Source: Rhodococcus_G sp042879035 (GTDB taxonomy: Bacteria; Actinomycetota; Actinomycetes; Mycobacteriales; Mycobacteriaceae). From it: a stretch of 64,000 nucleotides of DNA. The first letter of the stretch is position 1. Each line of letters opens with the position of its first letter. Shown one piece after another: positions 1-8,153 of this stretch. The stretch lies in the NCBI RefSeq assembly GCF_042879035.1, contig NZ_JBIAOU010000003.1, positions 124,001 through 188,000 on the forward strand. The letters run 5' to 3'. Position numbers and translations under genes: made by a program. The notes below the pieces were generated by a model, which saw nothing but the letters and a program-made list of their open reading frames with translations, was not told where the DNA came from and made no database searches.

Positions 1-404
1 TCGAACAGAACGGCCTGCTGGACGTCGCCGAGAAGGACGGCTTCGGACTGATCACGTATTCGCCTCTCGCACAGGGCCTGCTGACGAACAAGTACCTCGA
101 GAGCATCCCGGAGGGTGCCCGCGCGGTGAACAGCACCTTCCTCTCGCCGGACGCCATCACCGAGACCTACCGGCAGCGCGCGGCCGAGCTGAACAAGCTC
201 GCCGAGGCCCGCGGACAGTCGCTGGCGCAGCTGGCGCTGCAGTGGGTGCTCCGCCAGCCGGCAGTCACGTCCGCGCTGGTCGGTGCGAGCTCCACCTGGC
301 AGCTCGACCACAACCTGAAGGCACTCGAGTTCCCGCCGCTGACGGACGAGGAACTCGCGATCATCGACGAGCACGGCGTGCACGGCACCGGGCTGAACCT
401 CTGA
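1..404 (+). CDS. Aldo/keto reductase, C-terminal part (gene cut by window edge)
   Basis: The reading frame is open from base 3 and ends in a TGA, so only the C-terminal ~133 residues are present. The segments YSPLAQGLLTNKYL and LALQWVLRQPAVTSALVGAS are the late-barrel strand and NADPH-pocket region of aldo/keto reductases, and the tail resembles from memory the YghZ (glyceraldehyde-3-phosphate reductase) subgroup, whose end also carries a GxLNL motif. The family reduces aldehydes and ketones with NADPH in the cytoplasm. The TIM-barrel catalytic Tyr/Lys/His lie upstream of the window and cannot be checked. A strong hairpin follows the stop. Family call is firm; the subgroup is inference. Confidence 0.88.
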   Translation, partial: EQNGLLDVAEKDGFGLITYSPLAQGLLTNKYLESIPEGARAVNSTFLSPDAITETYRQRAAELNKLAEARGQSLAQLALQWVLRQPAVTSALVGASSTWQLDHNLKALEFPPLTDEELAIIDEHGVHGTGLNL

Positions 405-417
405 CCCGACCGATCTC

Positions 418-458
418 CGACAGGCCGGCGGGCGCCACGGCGCCCGACCGGCCTGTCG
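418..458 (+). terminator. Strong hairpin, probable terminator of the aldo/keto reductase gene
   Basis: An 11-bp outer stem (CGACAGGCCGG with CCGGCCTGTCG) encloses a 7-bp inner stem (GGGCGCC with GGCGCCC), starting about 14 bases after the stop codon. There is no U-tract, which is usual for actinobacterial terminators. Confidence 0.75.
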
Positions 459-540
459 GGCTGTCGGGGATACGCCGACGTGTCGCGCGTATCGGGGATA
501 CTCGGCGGGCACGTGCACACCGACCCGGGAAGGTGGACCC

Positions 541-1005
541 ATGGCCCGCAAGATCGCGACGACGACCCGCATCGAGCGCGAGGAGATGCTCGAGTTCCTC
601 CGGGGCCGCAGCAATGCCGTGCTGTTGACCACGCGCTCCGACGGCTCGCCGCAGCTCAGTCCCGTCACGTACGGCGCCGACGCCGAGGGCCGGGTGCTCG
701 TCTCGACGTATCCCGACCGCGCCAAGGCGGTGAACCTGCGCCGCCGGCCGGCGGCGTCGCTGATCTCGCTCGGCGCCGACTTCAACGACGCGTGGATCCA
801 GGTCGACGGCACCGCGGAGGTCGTCGACCAGCCCGATTCGGTCGAGCCGCTGGTGGAGTACTACCGGTCGATCGCCGGCGAGCACCCCGACTGGGACGAG
901 TACCGCGAGGCGATGGTGACGCAGGGCAAGTCCCTGATCCGGTTGACGATCACCCGGTGGGGTCCGATCGCGACCGGCGGGTTCCCGCCGCACCTGGCCG
1001 GGTGA
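541..1005 (+). CDS. PPOX-class (pyridoxamine 5'-phosphate oxidase-like) flavin/F420-binding protein
   Basis: A 154-residue single-domain split-barrel protein. The N-terminal half carries the pattern of the actinobacterial PPOX/F420-dependent reductase group: a strand reading AVLLTTRSDGSPQLSPVTY, then LVSTYPDRAKAVNLRRRP and a later VQVDGTAEVV-like strand (here IQVDGTAEVV). These proteins bind FMN, F420 or heme breakdown products and act as small cytoplasmic oxidoreductases; substrates are mostly unknown. The ATG start is preceded by GGAAGG. The gene is convergent with the amidohydrolase gene, with only 22 bases between stops. F420 as cofactor is plausible because an F420-reducing enzyme gene lies at 33.2 kb, but it cannot be proven from sequence. 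Confidence 0.85.
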   Translation: MARKIATTTRIEREEMLEFLRGRSNAVLLTTRSDGSPQLSPVTYGADAEGRVLVSTYPDRAKAVNLRRRPAASLISLGADFNDAWIQVDGTAEVVDQPDSVEPLVEYYRSIAGEHPDWDEYREAMVTQGKSLIRLTITRWGPIATGGFPPHLAG

Positions 1006-1027
1006 CCGCAGGCCACGGCACGCGCCG

Positions 1028-1768
1028 TCAGATGCGGTAGAAGGTACGCGCGTTGCCGCCGAGGACCGCGGCCAACCCGTCGCCGACGGCCTCGGTGACG
1101 ATGTCGAGATCGTTGCGTTCGAAGGCACGACGGGCCCGGGTGCCGGGAAGGTCGGTACCGAACATCAGCGCGGACGGGTTGACGGCGTGGATAGCCCGCA
1201 GCGCGTCACCGACGTCGTCGATGGTGGCGCGGCCGAATCCGGTCGCCTTCACCTTCGCGCCGCGGTCGACGAGATTGAGCAGGTACGGCAGGCCGCGGGT
1301 CGACATGCCGAGATGATCGATGCAGACGGCGGGCAGCTTCTTGAACACCGGTTCGAGGGACAGCAGCAGCGAGGCGTCGACGTAGAACTCGGCGTGCCAC
1401 CCCACGAGTTCCCACGCCCGCAGTGCCTGCGTGGTCAGCAGTTTCATGTCGGTGGCGCTGCGGCGCAGGTTGAACCGCACGGCCCGCACGCCCGCGCGGT
1501 CGAGAGCGACGATGTCCTCGTCGGTCGCGTCCGGTTCCAGATGCGTGACGCCCACCCAGCCTGGGCCGAGGTCCTTCAGTGCCGCCACCAGGTAGTCCTG
1601 GTCGGTGCCCTGATAGGACGCGGTCACGACGGCACCACCGTTGACGTCGATGCCGAATCCGGCCACCCGGGAGCGATAGTCGGCGACCGTGAACGGCTCC
1701 GGCAGGTAGCCGTGGTTCGCGACCAATGGGAACCGCGGATCGATGATGTGCACGTGGGCGTCAAACAC
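1028..1768 (-). CDS. Amidohydrolase-family (TIM-barrel) metal-dependent hydrolase
   Basis: The product begins FDAHVHIIDPRFPL, the metal-binding HxH motif of the amidohydrolase-2 (ACMSD/LigI-like) family, and continues with GVTHLEP, IDHLG and LMFGTDLPG, matching the later barrel strands with the metal-ligand His and catalytic Asp. The family hydrolyses or decarboxylates lactones and aromatic acids. I prefer the GTG at 1768 (about 246 residues). The longer frame from a GTG at 1795 has no ribosome binding site, and that codon lies inside the stem of a terminator-like hairpin; the longer start cannot be excluded. It lies downstream of fprA on the same strand but behind that hairpin, so it is probably a separate unit. 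Confidence 0.8.
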   Translation of the reverse strand: MFDAHVHIIDPRFPLVANHGYLPEPFTVADYRSRVAGFGIDVNGGAVVTASYQGTDQDYLVAALKDLGPGWVGVTHLEPDATDEDIVALDRAGVRAVRFNLRRSATDMKLLTTQALRAWELVGWHAEFYVDASLLLSLEPVFKKLPAVCIDHLGMSTRGLPYLLNLVDRGAKVKATGFGRATIDDVGDALRAIHAVNPSALMFGTDLPGTRARRAFERNDLDIVTEAVGDGLAAVLGGNARTFYRI

Positions 1769-1794
1769 GGGTGAAGGATGCCTTGTCGATGACA

Positions 1795-1831
1795 CGAGCG
1801 TGGCGCCCGGGGGTCCCGGACGCCACGCTCG
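1795..1831 (-). terminator. Hairpin after fprA
   Basis: Arms CGAGCGTGGCG (1795-1805) and CGCCACGCTCG (1821-1831) pair perfectly over 11 bp, with a second CCGGG/CCCGG stem inside. It lies 24 bases past the fprA stop and would end that transcript. Confidence 0.7.
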
Positions 1832-1854
1832 TCAGATGAAATGCTGCGCGGAAC

Positions 1855-3222
1855 CTACTGCTGGGACGCGCGGAGCATGTCCTCGCGCTCGACGACCTTG
1901 ATGCGCTCGCGGCCGTGCGGTTCGCCGAGGCTGCGCTCGTGGGCGTCGAGCCGGTACCAGCCGTCCCAGGTGGTGTAGGGCAGGCTCTTGGACTCGAGGA
2001 ACTCGATGATCGCGTTCTCGTCGGGGGACGTCGCGCCGGCGAAGTTCGGGGCGTCGGCGAGCAGGTTCGCGACGGTCTCGTTGGCGTCGCCCTTGGTGTG
2101 GCCGATCAGGCCGACGGGTCCACGCTTGATCCAGCCGGTGACGTAGGTGGCGTCGATGTGCTTGCCGTCGTCGCCGATGACACGTCCGGCCTCGTTGGGG
2201 ACGGTGCCGGCCTGGTCGTCGAACGGCAGCGTGGCGATGTTCTGCGACAGGTAGCCGACGGCGCGGTAGACGGCCTGCACGTCCCAGTCGTTGAACTTGC
2301 CGGTGCCGCGGACGTTGCCGGTGCCGTCCAGCTCGGTGCGCTCGGTGCGCAGGCCGACGACCTTGCCGTCCTCGCCGAGGACCTCGGTGGGGGACTCGAA
2401 GAAGTGCAGGAACAGCTTGTGCGGGCGGTTTCCGACGTCGCGGATGGCCCAGTCCTGCAGGGTGTTGGCGACCATGTCGACCTGCTTGGAGTTGCGGCGC
2501 GCCTGCTCCGAGCCCTCGTCGTAGTCGATGTCCTCGGGGTCGACGATGACCTCGATGGTCGGGGAGTGGTCGAGTTCACGCAGCTCGAGCGGGGTGAACT
2601 TGGCCTGCGCGGGGCCGCGGCGGCCGAAGACGTGCACCTCGACGGCCTTGTTGGCCTTGAGTCCCTCGTAGACGTTCGCGGGGATCTCGGTCGGGAGCAG
2701 CTCGTCGCCGGTCTTGGCGAGGACGCGGGCGATGTCGAGGGCGACGTTGCCGACGCCGAGGACCGCGACCTTCTCGGCGTGCAGGGGCCACTCGCGCGGG
2801 ACGTCGGGGTGGCCGTCGTACCAGGAGACGAAGTCGGCGGCGCCGTAGCTGCCGTCGAGGTCGATGCCGGGGATGTCCAGGGCACGGTCGGCGTTGGCGC
2901 CGGTGGAGAAGATCACCGCGTCGTAGAAGGCGCGCAGGTCGTCGAGGGTGATGTCGGTGCCGTAGTCGAGGTTGCCGAGCAGGCGGACCTGCGGCTTGTC
3001 GAGGACCTTGTGCAGGGCGGTGATGATGCCCTTGATGCGCGGATGGTCGGGGGCGACGCCGTAGCGGATGAGTCCGAACGGGGCGGGCATGCGCTCGAAG
3101 AGGTCGATGCTGACACCGCGGCCGGCGGCGGTGTCGGACTTCATGAGGGCGTCGGCGGCGTAGATGCCGGCCGGGCCGGCACCGACGATGGCGATCCGGA
3201 GCGGACGATTCTGGTCAGTCAT
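1855..3222 (-). CDS. fprA: NADPH-ferredoxin/adrenodoxin-type reductase FprA
   Basis: 455 residues, the usual length of mycobacterial FprA. It starts with the FAD-binding Rossmann motif IAIVGAGPAGIYAAD, followed by ERMPAPFGLIRYGVAPDHP, the signature of the adrenodoxin-reductase family. The NADPH-binding GVGNVALDIAR motif is mid-protein and KRGPVGLIGHTKGDA near the C-terminus. The enzyme passes electrons from NADPH through FAD to ferredoxins serving cytochrome P450s and other Fe-S enzymes in the cytosol. It is transcribed divergently from the rhodanese-metZ pair across a 356-base gap. Base use leans towards G-ending codons compared with the C-ending habit of metZ. Confidence 0.95.
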   Translation of the reverse strand: MTDQNRPLRIAIVGAGPAGIYAADALMKSDTAAGRGVSIDLFERMPAPFGLIRYGVAPDHPRIKGIITALHKVLDKPQVRLLGNLDYGTDITLDDLRAFYDAVIFSTGANADRALDIPGIDLDGSYGAADFVSWYDGHPDVPREWPLHAEKVAVLGVGNVALDIARVLAKTGDELLPTEIPANVYEGLKANKAVEVHVFGRRGPAQAKFTPLELRELDHSPTIEVIVDPEDIDYDEGSEQARRNSKQVDMVANTLQDWAIRDVGNRPHKLFLHFFESPTEVLGEDGKVVGLRTERTELDGTGNVRGTGKFNDWDVQAVYRAVGYLSQNIATLPFDDQAGTVPNEAGRVIGDDGKHIDATYVTGWIKRGPVGLIGHTKGDANETVANLLADAPNFAGATSPDENAIIEFLESKSLPYTTWDGWYRLDAHERSLGEPHGRERIKVVEREDMLRASQQ

Positions 3223-3578
3223 CTCGAACGAACTACCTTTGCGGCTAGCGGACGGACGTTTCGGGTTCCTCGGGCCGGGCCGTAGTGACAGTGGCTGGAG
3301 CGACCAGCGACCGGACTGCGACGTGCGGCGCGTCCCCAGTTTACTGAGCCGTACCTAACTTGTGTGGAGCGGCCTGTGCCGGACCCTCCTCGATCCTCCG
3401 CCCCCGTGGGGGAGTCCGCTAGGGCATCTCGCCTTGAGGGGGCACAATCCGCGTTTGTGGCCTCGATGATTCGGGCACCCGCGGTCGACCGCCACCATTG
3501 CGATCACACCGATCCGAACCCTTGACGGGTTCGCGGCACCGCGGCGGCGTGAGGCACCCCGGGAGGTTGTGAAAAACT
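3223..3578. promoter_or_regulatory. Divergent intergenic region fprA / rhodanese-metZ
   Basis: 356 bases without a convincing gene. It must hold the fprA promoter (reverse) and the rhodanese-metZ promoter (forward). Visible items: a short hairpin GAACCC-ttgac-GGGTTC near 3515-3531, a CCCCCGTGGGGG palindrome near 3403-3414, and a TTAGGT-like half of an iron box read on the minus strand near 3350-3360. None is strong enough to name a regulator. No S-box was found here although metZ belongs to methionine synthesis. Confidence 0.4.
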
Positions 3579-4001
3579 GTGCCCATGAGCTACGCCGGTG
3601 ACCTCACCCCCCAGCAGGCATGGGACCTGCTACGCGAGCATCCCCAGGCCGTCCTGGTCGATGTCCGCACCGATGCCGAATGGCGTTTCGTCGGTGTTCC
3701 CGACATCTCCGAACTCGATCGCGAACTGCACACGATCGAGTGGGTGTCGTACTCCGGCGACCGCAACACCGCGTTCGTCGACCAGCTGCAGGCGGCCGGG
3801 ATCGCCGGCGGCGACGGCGCCGAGGTCATCTTCCTGTGTCGGTCGGGTCAGCGCTCGATCGGTGCCGCCGAGGCCGCGACGGCCGCCGGCATCACCCCGT
3901 CCTACAACGTCCTCGACGGGTTCGAGGGCGGTCTCGACAGTGACGGTCATCGTGGCGGCGCCGGATGGCGTGCCGTCGGACTCGCGTGGAGGCAGTCGTG
4001 A
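3579..4001 (+). CDS. Rhodanese-like sulfurtransferase paired with metZ
   Basis: 140 residues if the GTG at 3579 is used, 138 from the ATG at 3585. The GGGAGG at 3561-3566 suits the GTG better (12-base spacing). The rhodanese fold shows VLVDVRTDAEW early and the active-site loop FLCRSGQRS, whose Cys would carry the persulfide. Rhodaneses move sulfane sulfur in the cytoplasm. The stop overlaps the metZ start in a GTGA, so the two are almost surely translated together. The same pair (Rv0390-Rv0391) exists in M. tuberculosis, which suggests that the rhodanese feeds or handles the sulfide used by MetZ. Confidence 0.9.
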   Translation: MPMSYAGDLTPQQAWDLLREHPQAVLVDVRTDAEWRFVGVPDISELDRELHTIEWVSYSGDRNTAFVDQLQAAGIAGGDGAEVIFLCRSGQRSIGAAEAATAAGITPSYNVLDGFEGGLDSDGHRGGAGWRAVGLAWRQS

Positions 4002-5221
4002 GCAACATTCCCAGCGGCGGCGCCTTCTCCAAGGCCCTGCCCGACTCGATCCGCCCGGCCACCCTCGGCGTCCGCGGCGGACTGATGCGCTCCGGCTTCG
4101 AGGAGACGTCCGAGGCGATCTACCTCAACTCCGGGTTCGTGTACGAATCCGCCGAGGCGGCCGAGCAGGCGTTCACCGGCGAGATCGACCACTTCGTCTA
4201 CTCCCGCTACGGCAACCCGACCGTGAAGATGTTCGAGGAGCGGCTGCGGCTGCTCGACGGCGCGGAGGGCTGCTACGCCACCGCGTCCGGCATGTCGGCG
4301 GTGTTCACCGCGCTTGGCGCCCTGCTCGGCAAGGGCGATCGCCTCGTCGCGGCGCGGAGCCTGTTCGGTTCCTGCTTCGTGGTGTGCAACGAGATCCTGC
4401 CGCGCTGGGGTGTCGAGACGGTGTTCGTCGACGGCGAGGACCTCGACCAGTGGGAGCAGGCCCTGTCGGTGCCGACCACGGCTGTGTTCTTCGAGACCCC
4501 GTCGAACCCGATGCAGACCCTCGTCGACGTCCGCAAGGTGTCCGAGATGGCGCACGCCGCGGGCGCGAAGGTGGTGCTGGACAACGTCTTCGCCACCCCG
4601 CTGCTGCAACGCAGCCTCGACCTCGGTGCCGACGTGATCGTGTACTCGGGCACCAAGCACATCGACGGTCAGGGCCGCGTCCTCGGCGGCGCCATCCTCG
4701 GTCCGCAGGACTACATCGACGGGCCGGTGCAGCAGCTGATCCGGCACACCGGCCCGGCACTGAGCCCGTTCAACGCGCACACCCTGCTCAAGGGGCTCGA
4801 GACGATGCCGTTGCGGGTGGCGCACTCCGTCGACAGCGCCCTGCGGATCGCGCGGTTCCTCGAGGCCGACGATTCGGTGCGCTGGGTCAAGTACCCCTTC
4901 CTCGAGTCGCATCCCCAGCACGAGTTGGCCACCTCCCAGATGAGCGGCGGCGGCACCGTCGTCACCTTCGAACTGGACTCGGCCGAGGGCGAGGGCAAGA
5001 AGAAGGCGTTCGAGCTGCTCAACAAGCTGCGCGTCGTCGACATCTCCAACAACCTCGGCGACTCCAAGACGTTGATCACCCACCCGGCGACCACCACGCA
5101 CCGCGCGATGGGACCCGAGGGGCGCGCCGCGATCGGCCTGTCCGACGGCGTCGTGCGGCTCTCCGTCGGTCTGGAGGATCCCGAGGATCTGCTCGAGGAC
5201 CTCGCCCAGGCGCTGCGCTGA
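3998..5221 (+). CDS. metZ: O-succinylhomoserine sulfhydrylase MetZ
   Basis: A 407-residue Cys/Met-metabolism PLP enzyme. The opening IRPATLGVRGGLMRSGFEETSEAIYL type of N-terminus, the segment YSRYGNPTV and the PLP lysine in YSGTKHIDGQG (about residue 220) are typical of MetZ. It makes homocysteine from O-succinyl- (or O-acetyl-) homoserine and sulfide. I chose the GTG at 3998 because a GGAGG sits 5 bases upstream and the start overlaps the rhodanese stop. An in-frame ATG at 3965 would add an untypical N-terminus. The C-terminal ITHPATTTHRAMGPEGR segment is intact. No SAM riboswitch precedes this operon, unlike the two operons further on. Confidence 0.95.
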   Translation: MSNIPSGGAFSKALPDSIRPATLGVRGGLMRSGFEETSEAIYLNSGFVYESAEAAEQAFTGEIDHFVYSRYGNPTVKMFEERLRLLDGAEGCYATASGMSAVFTALGALLGKGDRLVAARSLFGSCFVVCNEILPRWGVETVFVDGEDLDQWEQALSVPTTAVFFETPSNPMQTLVDVRKVSEMAHAAGAKVVLDNVFATPLLQRSLDLGADVIVYSGTKHIDGQGRVLGGAILGPQDYIDGPVQQLIRHTGPALSPFNAHTLLKGLETMPLRVAHSVDSALRIARFLEADDSVRWVKYPFLESHPQHELATSQMSGGGTVVTFELDSAEGEGKKKAFELLNKLRVVDISNNLGDSKTLITHPATTTHRAMGPEGRAAIGLSDGVVRLSVGLEDPEDLLEDLAQALR

Positions 5222-5239
5222 CGCCACCTTCCGCCGTGG

Positions 5240-5295
5240 TTCCCTGATGTCGCATCGGCTGTCGCCGAGCGAGCCGGTGTGACAATCGGGGACCT
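5240..5295. repeat. Palindromic repeat, family 2, shorter copy
   Basis: Reads TTCCCTGATGTCGCATCGG, then a GTCGCCGAG core, then GTGTGACAATCGGGGACC. It is a shortened relative of the element at 31221-31292: the ends and the GTCGCCGAG core match and about 19 central bases are missing. It begins 18 bases after the metZ stop and could act as its terminator. Confidence 0.6.
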
Positions 5296-5351
5296 GCGGG
5301 GAGGAGTTCGAGCGGCGCAGCGCTGTCGTGGCCTGCCGAGCACCGTCGTGG

Positions 5352-6096
5352 CTACGGACACCCGGGTGTGACGACGGTCCTGCCGCCGTCCACGGTGAGG
5401 GTCGTTCCGTTGACGAACGACGCCTCCGGTGATGCCAGGAAGGCCACCGCCGCCACCGTCTCCTCCGGGGTGCCCATCCGTCCCAGCGGGGTCAGCTCCG
5501 CCCGGCGGACGTCGGACGAGGTGGTCCCGGCAGTCAGGGTCGAGCCGCATCGCGCGACGTAGTTCACCCGGACCCCGGACCGGCCGAATTCGTGTGCCAG
5601 AACGTGCGTCAGGGTCCGCAGACCGCCCTTGGCGACCGAGTACCCGACGACCGACGGATTCGCCTGGATCCCGTCGATCGATCCGACATTGACGATGCTG
5701 GCGCCCTCGGTCTTCCGGAGCAGCGGAAACAGTGCCTTGGCCACAACCAGCGGGCCCGTCAGATTCGCGCGAAGACTCCGGGTCGAAGGTCTCGATCTCG
5801 AGATCCTCGACCGTGGACACGTTCGCCACCAACTGGGCGTTGACCAGCAGGTCGCAGCGGTCGAGACCGGCGAGTCGGTCGGAAACGAGCGCGAGTCGGT
5901 CGATGTCGTCGAGCGCAGCGGTGACGGCGATCGCGTCGGCACCCTGGCTCCGGACCTCCTCGCACACCCGGTCCACCTGTTCGGCCGCGCTGTCGACCAC
6001 GACAACCGTCGCCCCCGGGACCGCGGCGCGCAGGGATATCGCCCGACCGACCTCGATCGCACCTCCGACGACGACAGTCACGTTTCCCGGTTTCAT
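5352..6096 (-). pseudogene. Short-chain dehydrogenase/reductase broken by a one-base frameshift
   Basis: The N-terminal half (start MKPGNVTVVVGGAIEVGRA at 6096, then CDLLVNAQLVAN) and the C-terminal half (LRANLTGPLVVAKALFPLL, active-site VGYSVAKGG with Tyr-x3-Lys, and VNGTTLTVDGGRTV) lie in different frames. They join if one G is removed from the GGG at 5780-5782, which gives FDRSLRANLTGP across the joint. So either a genuine single-base insertion inactivated the gene or there is a read error. The glycine-rich cofactor loop is degenerate for the family, which fits relaxed selection. The intact protein would have been about 247 residues, an NAD(P)-dependent oxidoreductase. A luciferase-like oxidoreductase gene lies upstream on the same strand. 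Confidence 0.82.
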
Positions 6097-6207
6097 ATCC
6101 CACCCGTCACTCGTAGTTCGACTCGTTCGCATCCTGTGCGGACGACATCCGGTGCCGACGACCCCTGTGCCGACGACCTCCGGTGCCCCCTGTGCCGGCG
6201 ACACGAC

Positions 6208-7062
6208 TCAGTCCAGATGCGCCGCGATCTCGTCGAGGATCGGCAGCACAACGTCCTCGGTGGCGCTGGGCACGTCGACGAGGACGCGGGGGACGTTCAT
6301 CTCTCGGTACCTGTCGAGGACGGCCCCGAGGTCCGGGCGAAGTGCCTGTCGAGCGGTCACCTGGATGTCGGCGGGGTCGCGGCCCGCTCGCTCGAATTCG
6401 ACGGCGAGTTGTTTCAGATCGTCCTCGTACGTGTCGACGAGATCGGGTGACATGGGCATCCAGCCGTCCGCCCATCGTGCGATCCTGCGGAATCCGATCC
6501 GACCGGCTCGAACGCCCAACAGGATCGGCGGATGCGGGCGCTGGACGGGTTTCGGCCAGACCCAGCTGGGCGACAGCCGGACGTGCTTCCCGTCGTACGA
6601 CGACTCTTCCTCCGCCCACAGGCTCTTCATCAGTGCGATCTTCTCCTCGACGACGGACCGTCTGTCGCGGGCGTCGAAGCCGTGGTCTTCGAATTCGGCG
6701 TCGTTCCAACCGAATCCGACCCCGAGCACGAACCGGCCTCGAGACATGACGTCCAGCGTGGCCACGGCTTTGGCATAGGAGATCGGATCGTGGCCGCCGG
6801 GCAGTGCCACGGACGTCCCGACGACCAGACCCGTCGTCGCCGCGACGAAGGTCAGGCCCACGAGGGGATCCCACAGTCGGTAGTAGCGTTCCGGCACACC
6901 ACCGGCGCCGGGGTAGGCGGTTCCGGCGCTGGGTATGTGGGAGTGCTCGGGCACGAACACCGACTCGAATCCGCGTTGCTCCGCGGCGTGCGCGAAGTCG
7001 ATCAGTGGCATGGAGATGTCGGTTCCGCCGTAGTGCAGTCCGACCTTCGTCTCGGTCCCCAT
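6208..7062 (-). CDS. LLM-class (luciferase-like) F420-dependent oxidoreductase
   Basis: A 284-residue TIM-barrel of the bacterial luciferase superfamily. Signatures are the early strand VGLHYGG, FESVFVPEHSHIP, the SRGRFVLGVGFGWN motif after the first third, and PPILLGVRAG. Compact LLM proteins with GVGFGWN-type motifs usually use F420 in actinobacteria, often acting on lipids or xenobiotics; the substrate is unknown. The start ATG at 7062 is reasonable for family length. About 110 bases separate it from the broken SDR downstream on the same strand, so the two may once have formed a catabolic pair. Confidence 0.85.
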   Translation of the reverse strand: MGTETKVGLHYGGTDISMPLIDFAHAAEQRGFESVFVPEHSHIPSAGTAYPGAGGVPERYYRLWDPLVGLTFVAATTGLVVGTSVALPGGHDPISYAKAVATLDVMSRGRFVLGVGFGWNDAEFEDHGFDARDRRSVVEEKIALMKSLWAEEESSYDGKHVRLSPSWVWPKPVQRPHPPILLGVRAGRIGFRRIARWADGWMPMSPDLVDTYEDDLKQLAVEFERAGRDPADIQVTARQALRPDLGAVLDRYREMNVPRVLVDVPSATEDVVLPILDEIAAHLD

Positions 7063-7154
7063 GTCCGCCCTTCGCGTCGTGTCGCTGCGGTGACCGCAGC
7101 ATAGCTAACGACGACGACTGGGTGATCAGAGTTGGCGAGTTCGGGTGTCGCGGT

Positions 7155-7958
7155 TCAGGCGAAGGGGTCGGCGGTGCGGCCGACGAGATCGGCGACGGAA
7201 TCGAGCACCACCGTCGGTCGGTAGGGGAATGCCTCGACACTCTCCCGGGTCGAGATGCCGGTGAGCACCAGGATCGTCTGCAGCCCCGCCTCGAGCCCGG
7301 AGACCACATCGGTGTCCATCCGGTCCCCGATCATCAGCGTGTGCTCCGAGTGCGCCCCGATCGCCCGCAGCGCCGAGCGCATCATCAGCGGGTTCGGCTT
7401 GCCGACGTAGTAGGGCTCACGACCCGTCGCCCGGGTGATCAGCGCCGCCACCGAACCTGTCGCCGGCAGCGAACCGTCGCGGGACGGGCCGGTGGCGTCC
7501 GGGTTGGTGGCGATGAAGCGGGCGCCACGCTCGACCAGGCGGATCGCCGTGGTGATCGCCTCGAACGAGTAGGTGCGGGTCTCGCCGAGCACCACGTAGT
7601 CGGGGTCGTTGTCGGTCAGCACGTACCCGATGTCGTGCAGGGCGGTGGTCAGTCCGGATTCGCCGACGACGTACGCGGTGCCCTCGGGACGCTGGTTGCG
7701 TAGGAACGTCGCGGTGGCCAGCGCCGACGTCCAGATCGAGCGCTCCGGGATGTCGAGCCCGGACTTGAGGAGTCGGGCGCGCAGGTCACGCGGTGTGCGG
7801 ATCGAGTTGTTGGTGAGGACGATGAACGGGGTGCCGGACTCCTGCAGTTCCGCGAGGAACCTGTCCGCGCCGGGAATCAGGTGCTCCTCGTGCACGAGAA
7901 CCCCGTCCATGTCCATCAGGTACGTCCAGCCGGGTGTCTGCTCGTCGGTGTTCGCCAT
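7155..7958 (-). CDS. HAD-IIA family phosphatase (NagD-like)
   Basis: 267 residues from the ATG at 7958; an upstream in-frame ATG at 8000 would add 14 residues with no family support. HAD motif I appears as MDMDGVLV, motif II as IVLTNNS, the motif III lysine in YYVGKPNP, and motif IV as MIGDRMDTDV, all in order. The C2-type cap between motifs II and III gives the IIA class. These are cytoplasmic Mg-dependent phosphatases acting on sugar phosphates or nucleotides such as p-nitrophenyl phosphate or UMP; the natural substrate is not predictable here. Confidence 0.9.
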   Translation of the reverse strand: MANTDEQTPGWTYLMDMDGVLVHEEHLIPGADRFLAELQESGTPFIVLTNNSIRTPRDLRARLLKSGLDIPERSIWTSALATATFLRNQRPEGTAYVVGESGLTTALHDIGYVLTDNDPDYVVLGETRTYSFEAITTAIRLVERGARFIATNPDATGPSRDGSLPATGSVAALITRATGREPYYVGKPNPLMMRSALRAIGAHSEHTLMIGDRMDTDVVSGLEAGLQTILVLTGISTRESVEAFPYRPTVVLDSVADLVGRTADPFA

Positions 7959-8103
7959 GCAGCCATTGTCCGTGCCCGGACGCAGGTGAGTCGGTTCCAA
8001 CCCGCGAGGTGGTGGTCACGGTGGTCGCCGCGGGCAGTTCGAGTCACCTCGACCCGAAAAAAATCACGTCGAACCCAATGGGTGACCGGAGCTGTGTGGT
8101 GAG

Positions 8104-8117
8104 GGACAGTACTGTCC
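8104..8117. promoter_or_regulatory. Perfect 14-bp palindrome, probable operator
   Basis: GGACAGTACTGTCC lies 36 bases upstream of the GTG start of the luciferase-like gene. Perfect symmetry without a loop points to a protein dimer site rather than an RNA hairpin. A TetR- or MarR-type repressor is likely, but no such gene is next to it. Confidence 0.5.
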
Positions 8118-8153
8118 GAGTGCCGACCGTCGAGCCCGAAAGGCCCACTCCGC

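Noticed and set aside
1915..3285. Long open frame antisense to fprA (and similar long frames elsewhere, for example 45844-47763 on the minus strand)
   Set aside because: High-GC shadow frames: low-complexity Arg/Val/Asp-rich translations with no domain motifs, lying opposite genes with clear family signatures.
3223..3578. SAM riboswitch before the rhodanese-metZ operon
   Set aside because: Expected from function, but no CAGCAACC or GGTGCTA core is present.
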